Origin: Paramacrobiotus metropolitanus
Taxonomy: Eukaryota; Tardigrada; Eutardigrada; Parachela; Macrobiotidae
Assembly (NCBI RefSeq): GCF_019649055.1
Contig: NW_026570292.1
Span: forward strand, 1 to 64,000
Direction of reading: 5' to 3'
Length of the DNA stretch: 64,000 bases
Positions 45,284 through 57,069 of this stretch are shown here, in pieces (position 1 is the first letter of the stretch; every line of letters begins with the position of its first letter). The position numbers and the translations under genes were made by a program. The notes beneath the pieces were generated by a model, which saw nothing but the letters and a program-made list of their open reading frames with translations, had not been told where the DNA came from and did not search any database.

Positions 45284-46199
45284 TGTATAAGCAAAAACTA
45301 CGCTTTTGCCTGTGTCGCAGCACTTGAAAACTGACCGTGCACGAAAGCAGATTATTAACCGTCGGTAATTTCTCTGGGAAGCCAGTACCAAAGTAATGAG
45401 CAGATCGTAAATAAACGGTAAATATTATAAGAGTTAACCGTTTACATACAGCAGGACCAATGAAACGCTAATCAGTGAAAATAGAGACTCATATCGATTA
45501 CTGAGCCCTTTATCAGCGGCATAATTACCAACGATCCAACCCTACACCTGCACGGATTGCACCGTACTGACCCATTCAAATTAATCATTACAAATGCGTC
45601 CAAAATTTACTTTGCTGGTTATCAGTGTCACAGATAATCGCTGTTGTTATTTGTAATGCCTTTACATATATTTGTGTATAAGGTATCTCTCGTAGCTGTG
45701 TGAACAAATACTGCCGTCAATCTCGCAAATACTGAACACATACTGCCGTCTCGCAGTTCGATGATCATCTTATACGACTGCTGAACGATAATACGAGTAA
45801 TTATTACACCGTTCTCGCATTGCAGTAAAAAAGGGCGCAAATGCAGTCTAAACGGCTAATGCTTAGTGCACCCTACAACCTTTTTTTAGCATTTCATAAA
45901 CTCTCAAAAGTTGGACATGTGCATTATTTATTAGATCTGCACGAGGACGACTATCGGTTGACCTGACAGCGTTACTGAATGAAACTGGTCGTAATACAGT
46001 TCATAGTGCAAAATAATTACGCCAGACAGAGAGGTTTTGAAATAGATACCCAAGTTCCTTTAATGTTGATCAATACGTATTGAACAAAGTAATGCAAGGG
46101 GACCAGTTTACAAAAACTAAGATAATAGAATTATAGAAGTACACATTTCGTCTGCTGCCTGACACAAATCATATCTCATAAGAAATTATGATACTGTTT
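45284..46199. other. Intergenic between the kinase cluster and the GPCR array
   Basis: No coding feature is supported. Strand use switches here, from mostly minus-strand kinase/protease genes to plus-strand GPCR genes. Confidence 0.5.
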
Positions 46200-47701
46200 G
46201 GTTTTAGAGTGGTACACGCAAAACCCTTACATACATTGTTGCAGTGGCGCTACCGGAAACAATTTTACAAGTATGTCAGGGCGATGAAAACGAATCTTTA
46301 GACATTTCATTTTATGTCCGATACGAGGTTTCTTTCTGAAATCTTAAACACATAAACTGCACAGCCATAAAGGCTGATTAGAGATCATCACATTTCCCTG
46401 GATTCGGCCTACATCCGCACTGTAATACGCCTCTGTAGCTTCAAGAGGCCTGGAAGTGGCGGATAACTATGTCTCTGTATTTACAGATGACGGGTGCCTT
46501 GCACAGTATCCCGGAAGAACAACAAATAAAACACGAGCAGCCAGTGATGAATTTTCTAGTTAAGTCCGGAAGTATGTATCTTTGCATGCAGCCACTAATT
46601 ATCCATGCATCACGTACAGGATGCTGGAGAACCCAAGCGTTTCTGAAAGCAGATTAATCTTACCCTTCTGCCGCATTGCAGCCGGTACCGACTTATTTCT
46701 CTGAAATATTATTCAAATTTTTCAGCTTCGACGGTGATCGCGCACTGCAGCGATCCTGAAAATCCTCATTTAAACTTTGCGCTGTCTTAATTCTCTGTAC
46801 TTATACATCTGCGATGCACTGCGACTACCGTTTTTATAAGTAGAAGCAGAGGCATCGGCGCGTTAGAACGCTTTTTCATATATCTTACTAAGTTATTAAC
46901 TGCCGGCTGCGGCGTTGGTAATACACGGTTCCTCGAAATAATCAGAAAATCAATACCGGCGCTCTCTGTTGCCTGAAATGGATGTTTGGTATTGCAGTTA
47001 CGTTAGTCAGTTCTTCCAATAAAACAGTAGAATATTATCGCTTTATATACTGTTTCATTTTTGCCGTTTCAAATCCATGTCTGAAAATTATAAGCTGAAT
47101 TGCTTGAATATGGCTCTCGGCACAGAGCCAGGTAGTATCCTTGTCACTCTGCCCAAACCGCAACTTTTCACTGCAGCCTCCCGGGACTGTGGTTCCGCGT
47201 AGTACGCACATTTCAGTTGCGTTAATGGGACTAATGATGCTATCAACACATTTAACATTTCCGGAAGCCAAAACTCCCACTTATTCATGACTGTGCAACC
47301 ACTTACGCTTTCTAGAATTTAACGGGATAAATTGCCGATGCTGTAAAGCAATGTGTTTGTAAATGACTTATTTCCCCGCTGAGTTTTCCGCGTCAACATG
47401 CGCTTAACTTTATGGTTTGGTGAGAATCTCCGCTGGACACTTGTTACGTATTTCTACTATGTTGCGTTTAATGAGCTCGTTTACGCCTTACGTTGGTCAC
47501 GTAACGTATATACAAAAAAGTAAATCGTTGTGGTGTATGCGCACATCCAGCCGGTGGATACAACCCCTTGTTTTGGATTATTAATGACCTTCTCTGAAAG
47601 TCATGCGACGATTGTTCTGACGGGATAAAAGCCGCGTCTGCCGTATAAGCCGTTACTTTAGCTTACGTTCTGGAAGAACTGTTCTGGATAAATTTAAAAG
47701 A
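46200..47701 (+). repeat. GPCR upstream block, copy 1
   Basis: The segment shares recognisable stretches with about 49990-51443, 57070-58457 and 62410-63995. Shared stretches include TTACAGATGACGGG, CGGAAGAACAACAAATAAA-like words, CATCACGTACAGGAT and, nearer the gene, ACGGGATAAAAGC. It is the 5' part of a tandemly duplicated unit that ends in a GPCR gene. Confidence 0.75.
47622..47632 (+). promoter_or_regulatory. TATA-like core element of GPCR 1
   Basis: GGGATAAAAGC stands about 75 bases before the ATG. The same word stands 60-75 bases before the start in GPCR 2 and 3, and as GGGATAGAAGC before GPCR 4. Conservation amid diverged flanks supports a core promoter role. Confidence 0.6.
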
Positions 47702-49336
47702 ATGCTTATTAACGCGACTGATCCGTCTGCAGTCGATTTCATGCATAATTGTTCCAAGGAAGTTCAAGAAAACGCGGAAGCGTGGCGGCAAAACGTTTCC
47801 TGGTCTGGAAATTTTACCGTGGCGCAACGAAATGGAGCGAATATCATGTTCAGTGTCTTGTACCCGCTGTTATTAACGGCTTGTACCATTGGTAATGTGT
47901 TGAATTTGGCTGTGCTGTTTTCCACTAAACGCCAGAAGACCACGAATGCGTACATGATCGCTGTAGCCGTTGCCGATATAATTGTACTGTAAGCATGTCA
48001 AGACACTTCTTAAACTGTGACACCCAGGATTGTACTTATCTGTCCAGTATATTTTTCGTACAACGCGTGTAATGCCTTTTTTAATTAAATCAGTTGGACG
48101 TTCTTTCCACCCTATCTCTGGAACACTAGCGCCACCCTCCACCTTCCATACATGAGCAGAAACAATTGGGCTATTGTGTCAGCAGTGCTGCCGTACACAG
48201 TGTGGACCCAAGAAACTTTCATTCAGATGTGTGATTGGTATGTACAGACTCTGTACTGCAACGACTTTCGGCATTTGCGAAGGTGCCGGTTAATTTGGGC
48301 CACTAACAATGGTAGCGTGCCTTGATGTGACATTAGGGTGTTAATTGCCTTTTCCCTGGAACGCTTATTGGCTATCGCACGACCATTCACCTTTAAATGC
48401 GTTCAGCGTGCCACAACCGCGCGGATCGTCATCATAGTGCTGCTGCTGTTCTCTATAGTCTTCAGTTCTGGCAATTTCCTCCTTCAATGGTATCAGTGGC
48501 GTTACGGTCTGACACCCAATACGCTGCCGGTTTGGCTGCAGGACTGGGAAAAGACACAAGATGCCGCAGAGGTGCGACCAAACAAATTTACGCTTTTTGA
48601 ATACTGAGAAAACATCGTAGTTTTAATAGCCGTATTTCGCTGGTTGCACTTTAAAGGTAATAATAACGATTAGTCGTTGGGACTTGTACTGTTGTGTACA
48701 ACGTTTATCATACCATTATCTTTAGTATTTTCGTGTAAATTTGGGAGCAAACGCTTTCGGTAGGGCTGTATCTCCTATTCCCTTTCTTGTTTACTTATTA
48801 AACCTGGGTGATTATAGGTGGTTGTGTCTTTTCTGAAATTCTTCGGGCTTTTGTGCATTAACTTACTTGTTATCGGCGCTCTCAACCGCCAACAACGTTC
48901 CGATATCGGTCAACAGCGAGCAGCCCAAGCGGTGACCTCCCTTAGGCGTTCTAAAAGTAGCAACCATTTACTGTTGGGCAGTGTGGCCTTATACCTGACC
49001 ACTTTGCTCCCAAGCATGGTGTATAAATTCCTGGAAATGGCCGAAACATACAAGGTCTACAATTTTGACGCTTCGGCCAAGCTATTCGCGACGCCGTTCT
49101 GCGATGTGACAATGCTGACCAATTATTCCGTCAATTTCTTCCTGTACTTGACCGTCAGCGAGAATTACCGGGTGCGGCTATTCATGCGGCTGTTCGGGGG
49201 AGTGCTGTGCCCAATGTGGCCGAAGAGGAACTGGAGCAAATACGCGAATAGCAGTTGGAGCAGCAATCGTCAACGATCATGGTTGCATGGGAAGGTTAAA
49301 GAGAAACTGAATAGTCGTTCCACTGCGAGAAGCTAA
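47702..49336 (+). CDS. Divergent rhodopsin-like GPCR 1, 394 aa
   Basis: Four exons (47702-47988, 48094-48237, 48337-48571, 48818-49336) give 1,185 nt with matching phases. TM1 contains CTIGNVLNLAVLF (class A GN motif) and TM2 AVAVADIIVL (the conserved Asp). TM3 ends SLERLLAIARP, the DRY-equivalent. TM4 is IVIIVLLLFSIVFSSGNF, TM5 VSFLKFFGLLCINLLVIGAL, TM6 LYLTTLLPSMVYKFLEM, and TM7 TNYSVNFFLYLTVSENYR (NPxxY becomes NFFLY). The usual Cys at the top of TM3 is not present, nor is the TM5 Pro. The extracellular N-terminus has glycosylation sequons (NAT, NCS, NVS, NFT). The ligand is unknown; a peptide-receptor-like class A receptor is most likely. The third donor is GTGCGA, weaker than the GTACG in its paralogues. 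Confidence 0.85.
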
Positions 49337-49989
49337 TAAAAGCACTCTCAATAGATTTTCGGAGCAAGATTTGTACAGGTTACAGATCTGGACCACTCTC
49401 TGTACTGTACTAGCGAACAACAACTCTAACAACTACTACAACTTCTGTACGTCAGTACGTGTACAACGCAACTCTGATTCTGGCGCCGTTCCTGATCGCT
49501 CATCCACCACCGCTCTCATCTACTTTCATTAATTTCAGGTTTTTTGCTTACCGATATCATATAAAAAAAGTGTAAGCGTTCACTGTACTCAGTCAGTTCA
49601 TTAGGTGACCATCAGGGGCTCCGTTTAAAAAACATTAAATGTTTTTTATTAAATGTTTTTACTTAAATTTTAAGTTAGTTCTTTAGAAGGAAAGAATTTA
49701 ATCTTGCGTACATCCAAAACCCGCTCCCGAACTCAAACTTTGGCTCTGTGTACATTTAACTACGAGTAATTTTCACAATGTACTTTATCGTCTACATGAG
49801 AGCGTAGTTCTAAAATTGTGAATAAAACGCGTTTCAGGGAATAATACAATTGTACAAATACCATACTGGGCACCTTTACTGCGAAATGTTATTAATATAA
49901 ACTCTGTCAATTACTTGACCCAAAAAATGCCACACGTAATACAAAAGTAAGATGCCATTGTCCAGTGGAGCATACCGAAAGCACAAAAC
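49337..49989. other. Intergenic 3' of GPCR 1
   Basis: No gene is seen. The stretch has short AT-rich repeats around 49628-49665 (TTAAATGTTTTT words). Confidence 0.45.
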
Positions 49990-51443
49990 AGGACTGTCCT
50001 GCAGTGGGGACACCGGAAACAATTTTTTAATTATGTCAGGACGACAAGCAGGAATGGCTTGGTATTTCGCATTACGTCTGATACGAGCGTCTCCTTTCCG
50101 CATCATAAACAATAAACAAGTAAATAGCACAGCAATAAGGCTGATTACAGATCGTCACATTTCACTGGTTTCGGCATACATCCGGGCTGTAATGCGCCCT
50201 TGAAGCAGTAAGGGACCTTTAAAGTGGCCGATAACTAGGTATCTATAAATTGTAATTACAGATGACGGGCGCCTTGCCCAGTGGAATTTCGGAAGAGCAA
50301 CAAATAAACCCATGCACCCGCCGATAATTTTTCCAGTGAAGTCCGTATGTAACAGCCTTGCATGCATCCACTAATTATCCATGCATCACGTACAAAAAGG
50401 ATGCCGGAGAAAACAAGTGTTTTCTCAAAGCAGCTTAATCTTACGTTCCTGGTACAACGGAGCATACCGAATCTCTCTGAAATACCATTCAAACTTTTTT
50501 CTGCTGCGAAGGTCATTGTGCACTGCAGCGCTACTGAAAATCCGCAATTTAAGGCTTTGCGGCCGTCTTACATTTTGAATTAATACATCTGCGCTGCGAC
50601 CACCGTTTGTGTCCGTAATAATACAGTCACCGGTGCGCTAGAACGTTTTTCCATGTGCTTTAAGTACCGGCTTGCGGCACTGCTGCCTATGAAACATAAT
50701 TCTCCAGTCCAGTGCTATTCATCTAACTAATCAGCAAATCAATACCGGCGCCTTTTGTTGGCGATGTGTTTATATGCTGCAATCCGTTCATAATTGCAGC
50801 ACAGAAAACTGTCTGCGATCAGTATTACTGTTCCGTGTTTCATGTTTGGTATTTATTTTCTAAAATAAACTAAATTGTTTGAATATGACTCTCGACACGG
50901 AGCCAGATAGTTGGAAGGTGCCCAAGCCGCCACTTTCCATTGCAGCATACTGCGATTGCGGTTTCGCATAGTAACTATATTTTATATAGTAAATCGTTAA
51001 TGAGACTAACGACTTACCCATTTAACATTTCCGCATGCTAAAATTCTAGCTTATCTACGATTGTGAATCCGCTTACGTTTTAAGCAGGGGTAAACTGCTG
51101 GTGTTGTAAGGCAATGTGTTCGTAAATTACCGATTTCCTGGCGGAGTTTTCCGCGTCATTGCGCTTTAAACTTGATGGCTTGATGTGCATCCCCGTCGTG
51201 CGCTTGTTGTATATCACGTTTAATGAGCCCATTTACGCTCTACATTGGCCTACATTACCTGGACGGGAAAAAAGTTAATCGTTGTTACGTATGCGCACAT
51301 CCAACCGATGGACACATTTCTATGTTGTGCATTATTAATGACCTTTTCTGAACGTCGAGGCATCAGTGTTTTGACGGGATAAAAGCGGCGTCTTCGTCGT
51401 TTGGCAAACCTCATTGCAAAAATTTTCTGGATACTTTGCAACA
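49990..51443 (+). repeat. GPCR upstream block, copy 2
   Basis: It aligns by eye with copies 1, 3 and 4. It includes GTAATTACAGATGACGGGCG, AATTATCCATGCATCACGTA and, close to the gene, a TATA-like word followed by a conserved stretch leading to the ATG. Confidence 0.75.
51376..51386 (+). promoter_or_regulatory. TATA-like core element of GPCR 2
   Basis: GGGATAAAAGC lies 58-68 bases before ATG 51444, at the position conserved in the other array members. Confidence 0.6.
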
Positions 51444-54400
51444 ATGTTCTTCAACACCAGCGATTCGCTTAAAGTTAGCGTGGTGCACAATTTTTCCCTG
51501 GAAACACAAAACGCTTATGATCCGTCCTTATGGCGCCGAAGCGTCCCATGGTCTGGGAATTTCACCTGGGCGCAACGTGATCAAGCAAATATCATGTCCA
51601 TCGTTTTATATCCGTTGTTATTAACGGCTTGTACCATCGGCAACGTGCTGAATTTAATTGTGCTGATTTCCTCTAAGCGCCAGAAGACCACGAATTCGTA
51701 CATGATCGCTGTAGCCGTTGCTGATATAATTGTACTGTAAGCGTGCTTGGAATTACATATTTTGCAGTTATTATAGGCTTATTGAAATTTTCCTTTATTG
51801 TTCGTTTATGCATTTTATTATCCTCGTTATGTTTTGGTAATACTTTTGTATTGTCGTTTTATTGAACCAGGTGGATGTTCGTTCCGCTATACCTATGGAA
51901 CACCGGCGAGACCCTCAATCTAACCTACATTAACCCAGGAAAACCGGGTACTAGAAGGGATGGGACTACAGTTGTGAAAATTGGCAGTCTGGGACACAAA
52001 AATTCAATTAAGAGAAAAACATTTTTTTCAAAATTTTAGCGACCATAGGTCAAGCAGGAGATGACCATGTCGCATTGACACGCATGGTAACCATGTTGCA
52101 CCGACATGTTATCCATTGCCGCTTATAACAGCTGATAGAAAAATCGCCCAGAATGTGCCAATAGCTCAAACGATAGATCTCGACGAGTACTAAAGCAAGG
52201 ATGCATTGTGATGGTCATCAAACTGACCAGTGGTCAAGGAAAATTTGGAAACAAAGAATAACTCATGTGTACCAGTGCATAAGTGCTGCTTCGATAATTC
52301 GCAACAGTTGGTCACTTTCGCTCTAAGTTTTGGACAGTTGGTCATCGCCTTTATAGTGGGCCACAATTCAAGTGACGTACACAGTTGAAATATTACTATA
52401 TCCGATTGCGCAACTAAACGGGATAGCTGGGATAAAGAGCTGGAAGCATGGCTGACATGGTTGCCATCGTTATGGACCGGTAGCCAATTCTTCCAAGTGT
52501 CGTCCTAGTGACCAGTTGCTTCGAAATATGGAAGCAGCGCACGAAAGGTTCAGCAATGTTGTGCCAAAAAATGCCTATCACTTACTGTACAGGAGAACAA
52601 TTTATTTTTTAAGCATTAATTGTCCAAAAATTGTGAGGGATTGCATGTACTTTGCATTGTCTCAGCCTCTCAGGCCACCGCTACTGAATAGTGCCTAGAC
52701 GCTGTCCATACTCCCTTCTGATGCAATCACCGTTTTGCACATATCAGGGCTAAAGGTTACGAGCGCCCATCGACCGGAAGGTTCAAATGGCGTGGTTAGT
52801 GCAAGGGCGGAAGTTCGGTTATCAGAATATCAATGCTAAATTAGGGTTTATTTACTCGTTACTGCAGTTGCACTCATTTGAAACTTGTAAAGAATAAATT
52901 ATAAGGATTGGCATAAGACAATCAGCTAGCCAGGTTGCCGAATACCATCCGTATATATGGTAATAATAAGGTTCAAAGCACATTGAGATTCATCGGGCCA
53001 TCTCCTGAGCATTAGCGTGACTTGAGCGCTATTGAGAAATGCTGTTATAAAATTCGATTAAATTCAATTCACACTTATTTTAGAAGCGTTCAGTCAAAAA
53101 CTATATTTTTCGTATTTCCGGTCAGTGTTGACCAGTGGTCACTTTGCTGACCACTATGCTCATGTCATTATATAAAGATTTTTATGAGCTTTCTTTTGAT
53201 TATTAGTGCTACCGTGTACGATTTTTCTATCAGTTGATATAGAATTTTAAAGATTATTAATAAATTAGTTCCATGCCCAACCGTGTCAAACTCGACATGG
53301 TATTTTCAGTTGACCAGAAGTGACCAGCGGGTGCTTTTTCTCTGAACTTTGTTTCACTCTTCTACAAAGCTTGACAATAACTTCCTTTCTTATTTTTGTG
53401 GTAATTATCTGATGTGAAGGTTAGTGTAGAGACAAGCAGGACCTCAGGGAGCCCAGTTTGGTCAATTTTGACCACGTTTGGTCGCCCTCCAGACTTCCCG
53501 GACATGGTGCATCTAACGGTTACATAGTTTAAACTGTAGCCTAGCATCACTTCTTTGAAATAAAACCATTTAAAGCAACCTATGACCACAACAACGGACT
53601 ATAGAGAAGAAGTCCTCCACCATGTCGGTCTAACACGCATTGTGTGGAACGGGTTAACAAAAAAACTTTCTCTGTGGTGTCAGCAATGCTGCCGTACACA
53701 ATATTGACCCAAGAAACTTTCATTCACGTGTGTGATTGGTACGTGTTGCAACATTTTTGCGGCTTTGCGAAAGTGCCGGATAATTTGGGTTACTGGCAAT
53801 GACAGTGTGCTGTGATGTGTTACAAGGGTGTTAATTGCCTTTTCTCTGGAACGCTTGTTGGCCATCGCAAGACCATTCACCTTTAAATGGGTGCAGCGTG
53901 CCACGACAGCGCGAACTGCCATTTCAGTGCTGATTCTGTTTTCCGCAGCCTTCAGTTCTGGCAATTTTCTCAGTCAATGGTATCTGTGGCGCTACGATCT
54001 GGAAACCGCGACATTGCCGGTTTGGTTAAAGAACTGGACGAAGACACAAGATGTCGCTGAGGTACGGCCAGCTGATTTACGCTTTTCTCAGATGCTGAGC
54101 ATAGTTGGTGAAATTCAGAGCCATATTTTGCTGGTTGCACATGAACGCGTGATAAATTTGCCCATAGAAGCGATTACTGTTCAATATACACTGTACACTT
54201 ATGTTCGAGATAAAAAAAGTTGCAGCAATAATTCAGTTAAAAAACCATGCAGGATACTAAGCAGTATCGTACGTAAATTCGTACAGAGTACATCGTTATC
54301 GCACAACAAGCCTGGTTTGTTTACATTTGCCAGAGACGCTTTTGATTTCGTTTTTGTGCTTCTTCTTGCTTTCTTTGTTTTCTCATAAGGCCTGGATGAT

Positions 54401-54921
54401 TGTAGGTGGTCGTATCTTTCCTGAAATTCTTTGGACTCCTGTGCATCAATGTGCTCGTTATCGGCGTTGTAAACCGTCAACAACGCTCCGATATCGGCCA
54501 GCAACGTGCAGCCCAAGACGTGAATTCTGCCCAGCGTTCTAGGACCAGCAACCAGCTGCTGTTAGGCAGTGTGACCCTGTATCTAATTACTTTGTTCCCC
54601 AGCCTGGTCTACAAATTCCTAGAGATGGCCGACACGTACGCGGTCTACAACTTTGACCCTTCGGCCAAGTCGTTCGCAGCGCCGTTCTGCGACGTGACTA
54701 TGCTGACCAATTACTCCGTTAACTTTTTCCTGTATTTAACCGTCAGCGAGAATTATCGGGTGCAGTTCATGCGGCTCTTCGGCGGAGTGATGTGCCCGAC
54801 GTGGTTGAAGAGGAACTGGAGCAAGTACGCGGATAGCAGTTGGAACAACAGTCATCAGAGGTCATGGCTGCACGGGAACGTTAAAGAGAAACTGGAATGT
54901 TGTTCCACTGTAAGAAGCTAA
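51444..54921 (+). CDS. Divergent rhodopsin-like GPCR 2, exon 2 interrupted by a TTAA-flanked insertion
   Basis: The exons are 51444-51736, 51871-53738 with an insertion, 53827-54061 and 54406-54921. Exon 2 begins LWMFVPLYLWNTGETL and reaches TACATTAAC. A 1,720-bp foreign segment then starts, and the exon resumes after a second TTAA with KKTFSVVSAMLPYT. Without the insertion and one TTAA, exon 2 is 144 nt, exactly as in GPCR 1 and 3, and the frame is open throughout (395 aa). The receptor features match GPCR 1: GNVLNLIVLIS, AVADIIVL, LERLLAIARP and NYSVNFFLYLTVSENYRVQF. As assembled, the allele should make only a truncated protein ending in the insertion, unless the insert is removed. Confidence 0.85.
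51934..53653. mobile_element. Non-autonomous piggyBac-like insertion (TTAA target site)
   Basis: The segment is bounded by TTAA at 51930-51933 and 53654-53657. It begins CCCAGGAAAACCGGG and ends GTGTGGAACGGG, so the outermost bases are CCC and GGG, as in piggyBac-type elements. The rest of the ends match only weakly. It carries no transposase frame: the open frames inside are 60-75 codons without domains. The pentamer TGACC or its complement occurs about 16 times, often as TGACCAGTGGTCA. piggyBac elements excise precisely, so the exon could in principle be restored. Confidence 0.75.
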
Positions 54922-55554
54922 TCACTAATGAAAGCACCGTTAACAAAATTTTCGGATCATGATTAATATTTTACAGGTGGCAGATATCTCGTACATCTGT
55001 AGCGACCATCTTTGTACTAGCGCACATACTCGTAACGGGCATATGTACATGTACACATTTCAGGTAGTTTTTACAACTTCGAAATTTCTACTAACATGTG
55101 TGATACGAGGTATATTGTTTTATATAATGACGATCAGTGTGGCCAGCTACTTCAGCGGCCAGGATTCGTATATGTATTTTTTTTCAATGTGTAAATTCAA
55201 ACTTTTTAATTAGTGTCTTTCGGCGCAGGCTTTTTGTTACGTTTAATTGGCTATTGCCTGAATAAAAATCTGTATTTGAATACCGACCATGAAATATCTA
55301 CCGAGCGCACCGTGCCCGGTCCGGTGTAGGAAATAACAACTAGGCCGACAACTTATAGTCATAAAACATAGAACACCGCTTTGCCATTGCAAATGTTTTT
55401 ATGCCATGTAAGAACGAAAATTCGCATTTTACATTTCTTCACTTCGGTTAACCGAAAAAAAAAGAATGTTTAAGAAGTTCTTCAGCACACCATTGGGCGG
55501 ATATGACAGAATGGTAACTCAGAACAGCAAAACACAACCAATCATGGATGAACG
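54922..55554. other. Intergenic 3' of GPCR 2
   Basis: Nothing coding is supported. The following gene is on the opposite strand and converges on GPCR 2. Confidence 0.45.
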
Positions 55555-55893
55555 TCACTTATCTGCCGCCGGTTTCTTGCTTTCTCTTGGCTCCCGTTCA
55601 GCGACCTTCTGCAATCCCCCACCTGGGGGATTACCAAGACGCTCCGCCAGTAACTCCTGCTTCTTTTCGTCGGGAAGTTTTGCGTAAACAGCACAAGCAT
55701 TAGCGTCTTTACCTACGAAGTTCTTTGATGTTTCGTACAGTTCTTCCCGTCCAGATTCTCGGGCAGCGGCAACGGTTGATACGTATGAAGGACGACCAGG
55801 ATGCTTTTGTGCGGCAGGCTTCTCTTCAGGAATGCTTTCGGGAGACTTCTGCTCGGACATGTTCGCGGCCACGGGAGGCTTCTCTTCGGACAT
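55555..55893 (-). CDS. Small Lys/Glu/Pro-rich disordered protein, about 112 aa
   Basis: The frame begins at MSEEKPPVAANMSEQKSPES and is open to the stop at 55555. It continues upstream to 55941, but a plausible acceptor (GACTGCAG) lies in that extension. The composition is strongly hydrophilic, with repeats of the type EEKP and a C-terminal ESKKPAADK. The middle part holds KNFVGKDANACAVYAKLP and DEKKQELLAERLGN. It has no signal peptide, membrane segment or recognised domain. Such composition is typical of disordered stress-type proteins, but I cannot place it in a family. A degenerate paralogue lies at 61 kb in the same relative place behind GPCR 3, so it travels with the GPCR duplication unit. 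Confidence 0.6.
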   Translation of the reverse strand: MSEEKPPVAANMSEQKSPESIPEEKPAAQKHPGRPSYVSTVAAARESGREELYETSKNFVGKDANACAVYAKLPDEKKQELLAERLGNPPGGGLQKVAEREPRESKKPAADK

Positions 55894-57069
55894 GCTGTGC
55901 ACGTGTCGGTTAATCACATAAACTGCAGTCGAACGAAACATTTACATTTCACAATCAACTTACTTGACCGCAAATAAATATCGATAATTTTCTTTACTAA
56001 GCATTTATTTATGCTGTTAGCAAGTCGCACAGATCTCTACTCTCTTGTTGCTAATTAAAAAGACAATTAATATCATTATAGTCAATTAACGGCAATACTC
56101 GTATTGTACCTTCCAGAAATAAAGCGATGAAATCTGTCTGTTGAGAATCCTTGAAGCGTTTTCACTTTACACCAAGAAATTTAATTACAGAGCGATTATA
56201 TTTACACTACGGTAACGTATAGGATGGGCCAACTTCCGCTGTCTCATCGCTTTGGGGAAATGCCGATGACGTTATCAACAAAAATCGGTGCCCGTTTATA
56301 AGTGTTTAATTTAAGGGTATGATGTCAAAACCGGTATAACTGACATTGTAAGCACTGTGTCATTCATTACGATTGCGGTAAAATATAACAAAGCCAAGTT
56401 GACTAAGTGCATCGTTTCTGAATCTACTTACCGCATCACCGTATTTATGTGCCTCGTTCTCTACTTCTCTTGAATATTACAGTATTCTAGCGTATAGAGA
56501 GCGCCATAAAATCTGCGAATCACAATTGGTTAATTCTTCCTTCCTGTACAATAGCGGTAACAGATTTACTACGAGTACGTTCATAAGTTTAAAAAAACCG
56601 ACAAAATCGCTCCCTTCTACAAATTTACTTTTGCCCCAGAAAAAGAGCCTAAAACTGCAACTGTTTCCCTTTCCCTTCATTATAACTAAACAACTGCACT
56701 AATTTAGAAAAGCGGTTAATCGACTATTCCTGGTGACCCACCCGCTCGTCGACGGAAATTCGTCGTCACTACGTTCGAACAGACACAATACCGAAGTCGA
56801 CCGAATATTTAGCTAACCGTCGTAGTTTTCTTAGGTTCTTGAGTTTTTTAGTTTTCTTAAGCTTACTTGCTTTTTTTTATTGGTGACCGTCGACGAAGTG
56901 TTAGCCGCCTTTCTATAGGTGACCCTGTTTGCCGGCTATTTGATTCAAATGCAGACTGCACAAGATATGCCTTACAGAAAATTATTATGATCTATTGTTG
57001 TCACCCGCGGTATCAGACCTGAAGTAGTAAAATGTCTAATCATTATGGCTCTTTCGCTCTGACCCACAT
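55894..57069. other. Intergenic
   Basis: The segment around 56520-56720 resembles 61340-61500, showing that the duplicated unit extends here. No gene is recognised. Confidence 0.45.

Noticed and set aside
51934-53653. Reading the insertion in GPCR 2 as an ordinary intron
   Set aside because: It is bounded by TTAA on both sides, not by GT and AG, and internal GT/AG choices would leave extra bases. Splicing of part of it cannot be fully excluded.
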